DNA of 8,282 nucleotides, taken from Lachnospiraceae bacterium (lineage in GTDB: Bacteria; Bacillota; Clostridia; Lachnospirales; Lachnospiraceae). Location: positions 1 through 8,282 of the forward strand of contig VSNO01000178.1 of NCBI GenBank assembly GCA_009774375.1. Reading direction: 5' to 3'. Below the pieces are notes generated by a model. The model worked only from the letters and a program-made list of their open reading frames with translations, searched no databases and was not told the origin of the DNA. This document shows positions 1 to 6,660 of the stretch, in pieces; positions within the stretch are counted from its first letter, which is position 1; the number at the start of each line of letters is the position of its first letter. Made by a program: the position numbers and the translations under genes.

Positions 1-73
1 CAATCGCCGAGGAAATGGTATATGATATAGGCACAGACAAACAGCACAGCCACACATAAGAAAAAAGATAGAA

Positions 74-85
74 AAATGTACATTT
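74..85. repeat. 12-bp perfect palindrome, possible operator
   Basis: AAATGTACATTT reads identically on both strands and lies 37 bases before the TTG start of the first permease gene. A perfect 12-bp palindrome in the leader of a sugar operon is a reasonable candidate for a repressor site, for example for the ROK or a LacI-type regulator. The sequence is AT-rich and short, so chance is a real alternative. It does not match the CcpA cre consensus. The symmetry does not extend beyond these 12 bases. Confidence 0.25.
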
Positions 86-105
86 CAAACAAAACGAAGA
101 AAGAT

Positions 106-112
106 AAGGGGG
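106..112 (+). promoter_or_regulatory. ribosome binding site that fixes the TTG start
   Basis: AAGGGGG sits 10 bases before the TTG at 123. No ATG or GTG in the same frame lies between it and the conserved first membrane segment. The next in-frame ATG, around base 240, would delete that segment. The site therefore supports TTG as the true start. Confidence 0.6.
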
Positions 113-122
113 TAAAGAAATC

Positions 123-1037
123 TTGAAATCCAAAAAAAGGAACAAATACGCATATTTGTATATAACACCATTTTTTATAGTTTTTTTAGTATTTAATTTG
201 TTCCCGATCCTGTACTCATTTGTTTTGAGCTTCTGCGACATGGACCTGCTGGCGGGAAGGCTGACATTTGTGGGGGGAGCGAATTACGTCCGAATGATCG
301 AGTCCGGATACTTTTTCCGGTCCATAGGCAACACCCTGCTGATCTGGATCATGTCGATCATCCCGCAGCTGTCCGTCGCGTTTATCCTGTCGCTGATCCT
401 GAGCAACAAGTGGTTTCGGGGCAAGATGGTACTGCGGAACCTGTATTACTTTCCGAACCTGGTTACCCCCGTCACCATAGGCCTTTTGTTCGGAGCCATG
501 TTCTCTTATCCCGGGGGAGCGGTCAACAACGTGATCACCATGCTGGGACTGGAGGCGGTGGATTTTCAGAATCACCGGATGCTGGCGCGGGTTGTCATCG
601 CGATCGCCATATGCTGGAAGAACTTTGGGTTCAACATCATTTATTTTACAGCCGGTATCAACTCCATCTCGGAGGAAGTCATGGAGGCGGCGGAGGTGGA
701 CGGCGCGACGGCATGGCAGAAGATCAGCAGGATCACGATCCCGCTGATGAAGCCGATCCTGATCTATGTGATGGTGACGTCCATCATCGGCGGCCTGCAG
801 ATATTTGATGAGTCGAAGCTGGTATTTACCACAGTGCCGGGCGATGCGACAACGACCATGGCAAAATATATGTACGATTCCGCTTTCGTCCGATTCCAGT
901 TTGGATACGGCGCGGCAGTTGCCTATGGAATCTTCGTGATCATTGCATTTTTCAGCGTACTGTCTCTGATGATCACGCGGGAGAAACGGGATGATTATGG
1001 TGAAACGACAAGAAAGAGAGGTGGCAGGGCGAAATGA
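123..1037 (+). CDS. carbohydrate ABC transporter permease, MalF/UgpA type
   Basis: One of the two membrane subunits of a binding-protein-dependent sugar importer (CUT1 family). The 304-residue product has a basic N-terminus and about six hydrophobic segments, near residues 12-36, 68-93, 113-131, 157-180, 209-228 and 265-285. The cytoplasmic EAA loop that docks the ATPase is complete: E188-A189-A190, G194 and the closing I204-x-I206-P207, with the family spacing EAA-x3-G-x9-I-x-(L/I)-P. The extra N-terminal helices of true MalF are absent, as is usual for Firmicute members. The start is TTG, chosen because of the AAGGGGG at 106-112 and because the first membrane segment begins directly after it. 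The gene ends in an ATGA overlap with the second permease, implying translational coupling and equal amounts. No ATPase gene is present in the window, so a shared MsmK/MalK-type ATPase probably serves it. The transported sugar cannot be read from the sequence. Confidence 0.95.
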   Translation: MKSKKRNKYAYLYITPFFIVFLVFNLFPILYSFVLSFCDMDLLAGRLTFVGGANYVRMIESGYFFRSIGNTLLIWIMSIIPQLSVAFILSLILSNKWFRGKMVLRNLYYFPNLVTPVTIGLLFGAMFSYPGGAVNNVITMLGLEAVDFQNHRMLARVVIAIAICWKNFGFNIIYFTAGINSISEEVMEAAEVDGATAWQKISRITIPLMKPILIYVMVTSIIGGLQIFDESKLVFTTVPGDATTTMAKYMYDSAFVRFQFGYGAAVAYGIFVIIAFFSVLSLMITREKRDDYGETTRKRGGRAK

Positions 1038-1891
1038 GAGAAAATATTTCTTCCGGGGAAGCAAGAATCAGGAAAACGATCTGCAGAACCTTTATTTACC
1101 TGTTTGCAGTGATCGTCGCGGCAGCAGCGTTTTATCCGTTCTTTGTCATGATCATCTCTTCCACGCATGACAACTACAATATCGTGGCGAAGATCAATGT
1201 GCTGCCCGGTTCGCATTTCAATGAGAACTTTGCGCGCCTGACACAGAATATCGATCTGGCGAAGGGGATCGGGAACAGCCTGTTTCTGGCACTGACGGTC
1301 ACGGTGGTCCAGAATTATTTTACCATGATGGCGGCCTACGCCTTCTCCAAGTTCGATTTTAAGGGTAAGCATTTGCTGTTCTCTGTCGTTATGGTAGCGA
1401 TGATGCTTCCCGGACAGCTGGGTATCATCGGCTTTTATAAAGAGATCCAGGCGATGCATCTGTTGAATAATTACCTGGCGCTGATCATCCCGACGATCTC
1501 CAACTGCTTTGCAGTGTTCTTCTACAAACAGTTTATAGATGGCGCGCTGCCAAATGAGCTGATCGAGGCGGCCGTCATGGACGGCTGCGGGGAGCTGAAG
1601 ATCTTCCACAGGATCGTGCTCCCGCTGGTAGTCCCGGCATTGGTGACCCGGGGCGTCATGACCTTCATCGGCAGCTGGAACAGCTACCTGACACCGCTCA
1701 TCATCCTGAATGATAAGAAGAAGTTCACACTGCCGCTGATGATCGCGACGGTACGCGATTCCACACACGCAGACTACGGTGCACAGTATGTGGGCATGCT
1801 GGTTTCCATCATCCCGATGGTGATCGTATTCTGCTTCTCATCCAAGATCATCATGGAGAAGATCTCCGTTGGTGCGGCCGTAAAAGGCTGA
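1034..1891 (+). CDS. carbohydrate ABC transporter permease, MalG/UgpE type
   Basis: Second membrane subunit of the sugar importer, 285 residues with about six hydrophobic segments. The first (near residues 17-38) lies after a charged N-terminus, followed by the family's typical extracytoplasmic stretch beginning STHDNYNI. The EAA loop is intact: E178-A179-A180, G184, then I194-x-L196-P197 with canonical spacing. The tail ends with a short basic, glycine-containing segment (SVGAAVKG), as in many MalG relatives. The ATG at 1034 overlaps the stop of the first permease gene (ATGA), and AGAGAGGTGG at 1015-1024 is a reasonable ribosome binding site. It should pair with the preceding permease as a heterodimer. 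A 33-base gap with a strong ribosome binding site separates it from the binding protein gene. Confidence 0.95.
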   Translation: MRENISSGEARIRKTICRTFIYLFAVIVAAAAFYPFFVMIISSTHDNYNIVAKINVLPGSHFNENFARLTQNIDLAKGIGNSLFLALTVTVVQNYFTMMAAYAFSKFDFKGKHLLFSVVMVAMMLPGQLGIIGFYKEIQAMHLLNNYLALIIPTISNCFAVFFYKQFIDGALPNELIEAAVMDGCGELKIFHRIVLPLVVPALVTRGVMTFIGSWNSYLTPLIILNDKKKFTLPLMIATVRDSTHADYGAQYVGMLVSIIPMVIVFCFSSKIIMEKISVGAAVKG

Positions 1892-1924
1892 TAGTATAAA
1901 TCACACGATTAAGGAGGAAAAAAC

Positions 1925-3286
1925 ATGAAAAAGAAAATTTTGTCTGTTCTACTGACTGCTTCTATGCTGACAGGCGTTCTTGCCGGATGCAGCTCCAAGC
2001 CGTCAGAAACAACCCCGTCAGAAACCCCGTCGGATACAACCCCTGCAGCTGCACAGACAACCCCTGCGGCGGATGAAACGGCTCCGGCAGAGGAGACGCA
2101 GCCGGCAGAGGCGGAGGATCCCGCATCTGTGACTGGTGAGTTTACATACTGGACTTACACAGACAGCGCGAACAATCTGGTAAAGGCATTTAATGAGGTC
2201 TATCCCAATGTCAGCATTGACCGGCAGGTTTTCGGCGGAGACGAATATAAGACCAAGATCCTGACGGCGCTGCAGAGCGGCCAGGGTGTTCCGGATGTGT
2301 TTGACCTGGAAGAGAACTATATGTATGAATTCCTGGACAGCGATATCATCGCGGATCTGTCTTACATGAACTTTGAGGAGCTGACAAAGGACTACTTTGA
2401 TTTTCAGATCGCCAGCATGAAGGATTCTGACGGCAGGTTCAAGACGCTCTCATTCCAGTCTTCCCCTGTATGCTTCTGGTATCTGAGGGATGCGGCCGAA
2501 GAGTGGCTGGGCACAAGTGATCCCGCAGAGATCTCCGCGATGCTGGGAGACTGGGAGACCGTGATCGCCAAGGGAGAGGAGATCTATGAGAAATCAAACA
2601 GCGAAGTCTCGCTGTGGCCCAACATCACGGAGATGGTAAAGGTTGACGCCTTTTCCTTTGATCCGCTTGTAAAGGACGGCAAACTGGTCATCTCGGACGA
2701 CTGGATGGGGCTGCTGGACAATATGCGCACCATGTACGAGTCCAAGGCGAACGCGGAGCTGGGCAGCTGGGGATCTGACTGGGCCGCTGCATGGAATGAC
2801 GGCAAACTGATATTCAGGGTCATGCCCAGCTGGGACTTCTTCACAGACTGGGAAAAGAATGCAGGAAATGTCGGTGTGGCAACTCCTTTCCGGGCTTCCT
2901 ATGAGGGTGCGACCGGTATCTGCGTATATGATAAAACGGACAAGAAGGACCTCGCGGCGAAATTCCTGGCATATGTGGCGTCCGACGATTTCCAGAAGAT
3001 CAATGCGGACAGCTACAACCAGGTTCCTGCGAGCAAGGCTGTGTGCGACGCACTGGCAGAGAGCAGTTCTTCCGAAGACTTTGGCGGGCAGAACCTTATG
3101 GCGACTTACAGTGAGATCTGCAATAAGGTCGTGGGCATCACCCCGGACAAATATACCCGTTCCGTGCAGAATCTGTTCCAGAAATGGGCAACAGACGGCA
3201 TTAAGGCCGGGAAAGATAACGCAGGTGTCATCGAAGATTTCAAAAAGGCGCTGCATGATCAGTATCCTGAGGTTGTAATAGACTAA
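1925..3286 (+). CDS. extracellular solute-binding lipoprotein (family 1) of the sugar ABC importer
   Basis: Captures the sugar outside the cell and delivers it to the two upstream permeases. The 453-residue precursor starts with a lipoprotein signal peptide: KKK, a hydrophobic core, then the lipobox L19-A20-G21-C22, so C22 should be lipid-anchored. Residues 23 to about 70 form a low-complexity stalk rich in Ser, Thr, Pro, Ala and Glu, encoded partly by near-repeats at 2000-2037. The mature fold starts at about G71 (GEFTYWTY), typical of family 1 sugar-binding proteins. Later segments such as SDWAAAWNDGKLIFRVMPSW and the glycine-containing ATGICV strand are also typical of the fold. AAGGAGG at 1911-1917, 7 bases before the ATG, is close to ideal and fits the high synthesis expected for a binding protein. 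Here it follows the permeases rather than preceding them. The many Trp and Tyr residues suit stacking against sugars, but the ligand is unknown. Confidence 0.94.
   Translation: MKKKILSVLLTASMLTGVLAGCSSKPSETTPSETPSDTTPAAAQTTPAADETAPAEETQPAEAEDPASVTGEFTYWTYTDSANNLVKAFNEVYPNVSIDRQVFGGDEYKTKILTALQSGQGVPDVFDLEENYMYEFLDSDIIADLSYMNFEELTKDYFDFQIASMKDSDGRFKTLSFQSSPVCFWYLRDAAEEWLGTSDPAEISAMLGDWETVIAKGEEIYEKSNSEVSLWPNITEMVKVDAFSFDPLVKDGKLVISDDWMGLLDNMRTMYESKANAELGSWGSDWAAAWNDGKLIFRVMPSWDFFTDWEKNAGNVGVATPFRASYEGATGICVYDKTDKKDLAAKFLAYVASDDFQKINADSYNQVPASKAVCDALAESSSSEDFGGQNLMATYSEICNKVVGITPDKYTRSVQNLFQKWATDGIKAGKDNAGVIEDFKKALHDQYPEVVID
2000..2037 (+). repeat. short near-repeats encoding the lipoprotein stalk
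   Basis: CCGTCAGAAAC occurs at 2000-2010 and 2015-2025, and the variant CCGTCGGATAC at 2027-2037. They encode the P-S-E-T / P-S-D-T steps of the Ser/Thr/Pro-rich linker just after the lipid-anchored cysteine. Such tracts can change length by slippage, so linker length may differ between strains. The spacing is irregular (15 then 12 bases) but always keeps the reading frame. Confidence 0.55.
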
Positions 3287-3301
3287 TATCCGACCTATAA
3301 T
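3273..3301 (+). promoter_or_regulatory. candidate internal promoter for the regulator and enzyme genes
   Basis: TTGTAA (3273-3278, 4 of 6 matches to the -35 consensus) is followed after exactly 17 bases by a perfect TATAAT (3296-3301). The -35 lies in the last codons of the binding protein gene and the -10 just after its stop. The predicted transcription start is near 3308, inside the left arm of the inverted repeat at 3305-3332 and about 48 bases before the ROK start. It would let the ROK, GH36 and FGGY genes be transcribed separately from the transporter. The call is a consensus match only. Confidence 0.45.
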
Positions 3302-3304
3302 GGA

Positions 3305-3332
3305 AATAGCGGACGCTCATACGTCCGCTATT
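3305..3332. promoter_or_regulatory. inverted repeat between the binding protein and ROK genes: operator or intercistronic hairpin
   Basis: AATAGCGGAC (3305-3314) and GTCCGCTATT (3323-3332) are perfect inverted arms of 10 bases separated by GCTCATAC. Weaker outer arms TATCCG (3287-3292) and CGGATA (3334-3339) flank them. There is no T-run after the stem, so it is not a standard intrinsic terminator. Two readings fit. As DNA, it straddles the predicted start of transcription near 3308 and could be the operator bound by the ROK protein encoded just downstream. As RNA, it is a stable hairpin right after the binding protein stop and could protect that part of a longer message or reduce read-through. 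Confidence 0.55.
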
Positions 3333-3355
3333 ACGGATAAAAGGAGAGGGTACAG

Positions 3356-4612
3356 ATGACACAGAAGGGAAACCAGGAGCAGCTGAAAAATTTTAACAGG
3401 AGATCGGTGCTTCATTACATACGCAAAAAGAGGACCGCGACGAAGGCGGGGCTGGCATCCGTGACAGGGCTGACTTTCATGGCGATCAAGAAGATCATCG
3501 AAGAACTGGAGAGCCTGGAACTTGTACGGTGCGATGAGATGGAAGGCGGAAATGTGGGAAGAAAGGCGGTTTCCTACGCCATCAATGAGAACTACCGCTA
3601 TACGATCGGGATCCATATCAATAAATTTGTGACAAGCATTGCCGTGTTGAACCTGTGCGGCGATGTGGTGGAAGTGAGCAGGTTCAGCATGCCAAAGGAG
3701 AACCAGAGCCAGAATGCGTTTATGGAGCTGGTGATCTCCAATGTGAACGAGGCAGTCCGAAGATCGGGCATTGCCAGGGAAATGTTTCTGGGGATCGGGA
3801 TCGGCGTTCCCGGTCCTGTGGATACGATAAACGGTGTTGTGCTGACACCGCCCAATATTCCTGTGCTGAAGTATCTGCCGTTGAAGGAGATACTGGAAGA
3901 GCGTTTCGGGTGCAGGGTTTTTGTGCAGAAAGATACCAACGTGATCGCGTTTGGGGAATATTGGTGTGGAGATGACAAAGATACCGATGATCTGACCTAT
4001 ATCGATGTGGATATGGGTATCGGATCTGGTTCTATCATAGATGGGAAGATGCATGTCGGGGCGAACCATATCGCAGGAGAGTTCGGCCATATAACGCTGG
4101 ATCTGAACGGTCCGCTGTGCAACTGCGGAAACAGGGGATGCCTGGAGGCTATGAGCTCCGGTATCGCGATCCTGAGGGATCTGCGCAACGAGCTGGAGAA
4201 GGAGCCGGGACATCCGCTGTATGAAAAGAGGGAACAGCTGGAGATCGAGGATATATTTGAGATGGTGGAGAAGAAGGATCTTCTGATCATCTCCCTGCTG
4301 AACCAGTCGGCTTTTTATCTGGGCGTTGCAGTCAGCAATCTGATCAATGTCCTGGATCCACAGCGGATCGTGCTGGGCGGCATTCTGATCCAGAAATATC
4401 CCCGGTATTTTGAGATCGTACAGGATGTGGCAAATTCCTACAAAGTAAAGGGCGCGAAGGAAACGCAGATGTCCATATCCGGCCTGAAGGAAAATGCAGG
4501 GGTGATCGGAGCGGGTGAGATCGTGGCGGAGCAATTTTTCAACGAGATGGTGAACGATCTGTTCACCGGCAATGCACAGGACACTGCAGCGTGCGAAGGG
4601 AGAAGAGGATGA
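3356..4612 (+). CDS. ROK-family transcriptional regulator (NagC/XylR/Mlc type)
   Basis: A sugar-responsive DNA-binding regulator, most likely a repressor of this cluster. Residues 13-77 form a MarR-like winged helix: a helix-turn-helix around T27-L51 and a wing ending in GGNVGRKAVSYAIN, the usual hinge into the ROK domain. The ROK domain shows the sugar-pocket signature G146-IGIGVPGPVD-156 and the E242-F-G-H245 motif. It also has the zinc site H245, C255, C257, C262 in the pattern CNCGNRGCLE. The DxGGT ATP motif of ROK kinases is missing (IGIHINKFVTS in its place), so it is not expected to phosphorylate sugar, although an Asp (D193) remains at the position of the kinase catalytic base. The 418-residue length is normal for the family. 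AAGGAGA at 3341-3347, 8 bases before the ATG, is a good ribosome binding site. The stop overlaps the next ATG (ATGA). Effector and operator are unknown; the dyads at 3305-3332 and 74-85 are candidates. Confidence 0.93.
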   Translation: MTQKGNQEQLKNFNRRSVLHYIRKKRTATKAGLASVTGLTFMAIKKIIEELESLELVRCDEMEGGNVGRKAVSYAINENYRYTIGIHINKFVTSIAVLNLCGDVVEVSRFSMPKENQSQNAFMELVISNVNEAVRRSGIAREMFLGIGIGVPGPVDTINGVVLTPPNIPVLKYLPLKEILEERFGCRVFVQKDTNVIAFGEYWCGDDKDTDDLTYIDVDMGIGSGSIIDGKMHVGANHIAGEFGHITLDLNGPLCNCGNRGCLEAMSSGIAILRDLRNELEKEPGHPLYEKREQLEIEDIFEMVEKKDLLIISLLNQSAFYLGVAVSNLINVLDPQRIVLGGILIQKYPRYFEIVQDVANSYKVKGAKETQMSISGLKENAGVIGAGEIVAEQFFNEMVNDLFTGNAQDTAACEGRRG

Positions 4613-6660
4613 AAGAAAAGTATTTGGTCCAGACAGATGACGGCATGAGCCTGATCCTTCCTGCAGGATTTACGGTGGAGGATCTGCGTTTTACGGCAGA
4701 AGTGCAGCTGGTGCAGGAGGAGCAGGCAGGTATTGTGTCGATCCGGGGGAGACAGGAGGCGAAGGAGCCCTTTTTCGGCCGGCAGGATCATCTGGATGCC
4801 AGAACAGAAGTTCCCTGCACGATGCAGATCGCCGGTGCGGAGAAGATCACAGCGATCTACCAGCACAAGGACTGGTGGATCCGGCCTGCGTTTCCGGGTT
4901 CCCTGGCGGAGATCCCCCGGCGGACGCAGCTGTTGCTGCTGAAGGGAAGGGAAAACTGTATGGCAGTGCTCGCCGTGTGCGGCAGGGAGTACCGCACGGA
5001 TCTTTCCGGTCTGGAAAGCGGCGTCTGCATCACAACGGCTTCGAATTGCAGTTCCAAGAACGAACTGAATGACATCTGCCTGTCCTATGCATGGGGAAGG
5101 GATCCGTATCAGTGTTGTGAGAAAGCGGTGTCTTGTGTGCTGGAGCGGACCGGCAGGACGGCCATGCTGCGCAGGAACCGCAGATATCCGGCAGTCTTTG
5201 AGAAGCTGGGATGGTGCAGCTGGGATGCTTTTTGTCAGAAGGTTTCCGCGGAAGGGATCTATGACAAGCTGACAGAACTGCAGGAGAAACAGGTGCCTGT
5301 AAAGTGGGCGCTGATCGATGACGGGTGGCTGGATGCCGACTATGACAGGCAGGTGCTTCTGGGGCTGGATGCCGCCAGGGACAGATTTCCCCAGGGACTG
5401 GGGCAGTGCGTGCGCCGCATGAAACAGGAATTTGGCATGGAGCAGGTTGGCGTATGGCATGCCGTCATGGGATACTGGAACGGACTGCAGGACAGGAGTC
5501 CGGCGCAGGCAGCGCTGGAGGAAGGCAGCGAGAGGCTTCCGGATGGCCGCATTGTCCCGGCTGCAGATGCCGGGAAAGCTTTTCGCTTTTATGATATATG
5601 GCATGATCATCTGAAGAACCGATGCGGGATCGATTTTGTCAAGGTTGACGGGCAGAGCGCCATCTCGCTCTTCCATGCGGGGAGAAAAGAGTACGGAAGG
5701 GCGTCCGCGGCGGTACATGCAGGTTTGAACGCTTCTGTGGCGCTGCATTTTGACAATGCGGTCATCAACTGTATGGGCATGGCGAGCGAGGATATGTGGA
5801 ACCGTCCCAGTAGTGCGGTTTCCAGGAGCAGTGACGATTTTGTGCCGGAGGTGGAACATGGTTTCAGGGAGCATGCCGTACAGAATGCGTTCAATTCCCT
5901 GCTCCAGGGGCAGTTTTACTGGAATGACTGGGATATGTTCTGGAGCGACCATGTGGAGAGCTGGCAGAATGCGGTGCTGCGCGCAGTCAGCGGCGGCCCG
6001 GTCTACACCAGCGACCAGGCAGGCAGGACAGATCCCGCCTGTATCTGGCCGTTGATCAGAAAAGACGGGACAGTCATACGGTGTGAGGACAGCGGTGTGC
6101 CGACCTGTGATTGCCTGTTCGAAGATCCGGTCAGAAAAAAGGGGATATTGAAACTCTTTAACCGCTATAGAGACAGCTATGTGATCGCTGCCTTTCACAT
6201 CGGGGAGAACCGGGAACGGTGCGGCGCAAGCCTTCGCATTTCCGATATTCCGGGACTGGGAGGACAGGACTGGTATGTCTGCGGATACAGAAGCCGTGCG
6301 CTGTTCTGTCTGACGGAAGAGACAGAATATGAGTTCGAACTGGATCAGAATGATGCGGAGTTTTTTCTGCTGCTGCCGGCAAAGGACGTATGTCCGGCCG
6401 GTATTCTGGAGAAGTTCATTTCCACAGGCTGTATCACCCCCCTGTATGAGCGGGCTGACCGCCTTGCGCTCAGGGTCAGCGATGCGGGGACCTTTGGGCT
6501 GTTCACCAGAGAAAGTCCCAGGGAGATCCGGATCGACGGCCGGGCGGCGGTCTGGGAGGAACGGGAGGCAGCAGGCACGAAGTTTGTGACTGTTTCCTGC
6601 GCCGGGGACACCGTTCTGGAAGTGGTCTATGGAGAACGCATGGGAGAGGAAACGTCATGA
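4609..6660 (+). CDS. GH36 / raffinose synthase-Sip1-like glycosidase, probable alpha-galactosidase
   Basis: Cytosolic glycosidase (683 residues, no signal peptide) of the raffinose-synthase/Sip1 branch of GH36. Members of this branch include plant galactosyltransferases and prokaryotic alpha-galactosidases. An N-terminal beta-rich domain (about 1-185) precedes a (beta/alpha)8 barrel. Barrel signatures are G201-WCSWDAF-208, L235-IDDGW-240, the nucleophile motif K345-V-D347-G-Q, the acid/base region S405-RSSDDF-411 (D409 or D410), W438-NDWDMFWSDH-448 and S461-GGPVYTSD-469. A C-terminal beta domain follows. By family knowledge it cleaves, or transfers, an alpha-galactosyl unit with retention; the natural substrate is open. 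The ATG at 4609 was chosen because it overlaps the ROK stop (ATGA) and lies 6 bases after GGGAG at 4598-4602. An in-frame GTG at 4591 has no such support. The gene overlaps the FGGY kinase gene by ATGA, so hydrolysis and phosphorylation are probably consecutive steps. Confidence 0.88.
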   Translation: MKEKYLVQTDDGMSLILPAGFTVEDLRFTAEVQLVQEEQAGIVSIRGRQEAKEPFFGRQDHLDARTEVPCTMQIAGAEKITAIYQHKDWWIRPAFPGSLAEIPRRTQLLLLKGRENCMAVLAVCGREYRTDLSGLESGVCITTASNCSSKNELNDICLSYAWGRDPYQCCEKAVSCVLERTGRTAMLRRNRRYPAVFEKLGWCSWDAFCQKVSAEGIYDKLTELQEKQVPVKWALIDDGWLDADYDRQVLLGLDAARDRFPQGLGQCVRRMKQEFGMEQVGVWHAVMGYWNGLQDRSPAQAALEEGSERLPDGRIVPAADAGKAFRFYDIWHDHLKNRCGIDFVKVDGQSAISLFHAGRKEYGRASAAVHAGLNASVALHFDNAVINCMGMASEDMWNRPSSAVSRSSDDFVPEVEHGFREHAVQNAFNSLLQGQFYWNDWDMFWSDHVESWQNAVLRAVSGGPVYTSDQAGRTDPACIWPLIRKDGTVIRCEDSGVPTCDCLFEDPVRKKGILKLFNRYRDSYVIAAFHIGENRERCGASLRISDIPGLGGQDWYVCGYRSRALFCLTEETEYEFELDQNDAEFFLLLPAKDVCPAGILEKFISTGCITPLYERADRLALRVSDAGTFGLFTRESPREIRIDGRAAVWEEREAAGTKFVTVSCAGDTVLEVVYGERMGEETS

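Larger units (their letters stand above)
1..122. other. leader / intergenic region upstream of the transporter genes
   Basis: This stretch is A-rich on the plus strand after about base 58 and carries no secure gene. Frame 3 is open from the window edge to a TAA at 57-59 and could be the last 18 codons of an upstream plus-strand gene (a hydrophilic tail ending in DKQHSHT). The same codons read on the minus strand give a hydrophobic 27-codon stretch starting from an ATG at 83-81. That start has no ribosome binding site and would leave only 39 bases to the next gene, so I consider it unlikely. TATGAT at 21-26 resembles a -10 element, but any -35 box would lie outside the window. A direct repeat GCACAG(A/C)CA occurs at 31-39 and 44-52. 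I see no terminator. Confidence 0.4.

Noticed and set aside
1..83. Minus-strand frame starting at 83 that encodes a hydrophobic, membrane-like N-terminus
   Set aside because: There is no ribosome binding site, only 39 bases to the divergent TTG start, and T-rich codons easily mimic a membrane helix. Sequence to the left of base 1 would settle it.
3305..3332. Intrinsic terminator after the binding protein gene
   Set aside because: The stem is good, but it is followed by ACGGATAAAAGG rather than a run of T, and the ROK ribosome binding site follows at once.
3317..4534. Minus-strand open frame (405 codons) opposite the ROK gene
   Set aside because: The opposite strand encodes clear ROK motifs; the antisense translation has shadow composition (His, Gln, Ile rich) and no domain I recognise.
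4591..4608. Upstream GTG start for the GH36 gene
   Set aside because: It has no well-spaced ribosome binding site, while ATG 4609 has GGGAG 6 bases away and the ATGA overlap pattern seen at two other junctions.
4438..6198. Long open frame on the minus strand (586 codons) opposite the GH36 gene
   Set aside because: It mirrors the strongly supported GH36 gene, its translation is rich in His, Arg, Pro and Gln with no recognisable motif, and the length follows from GC-rich third positions on the plus strand.
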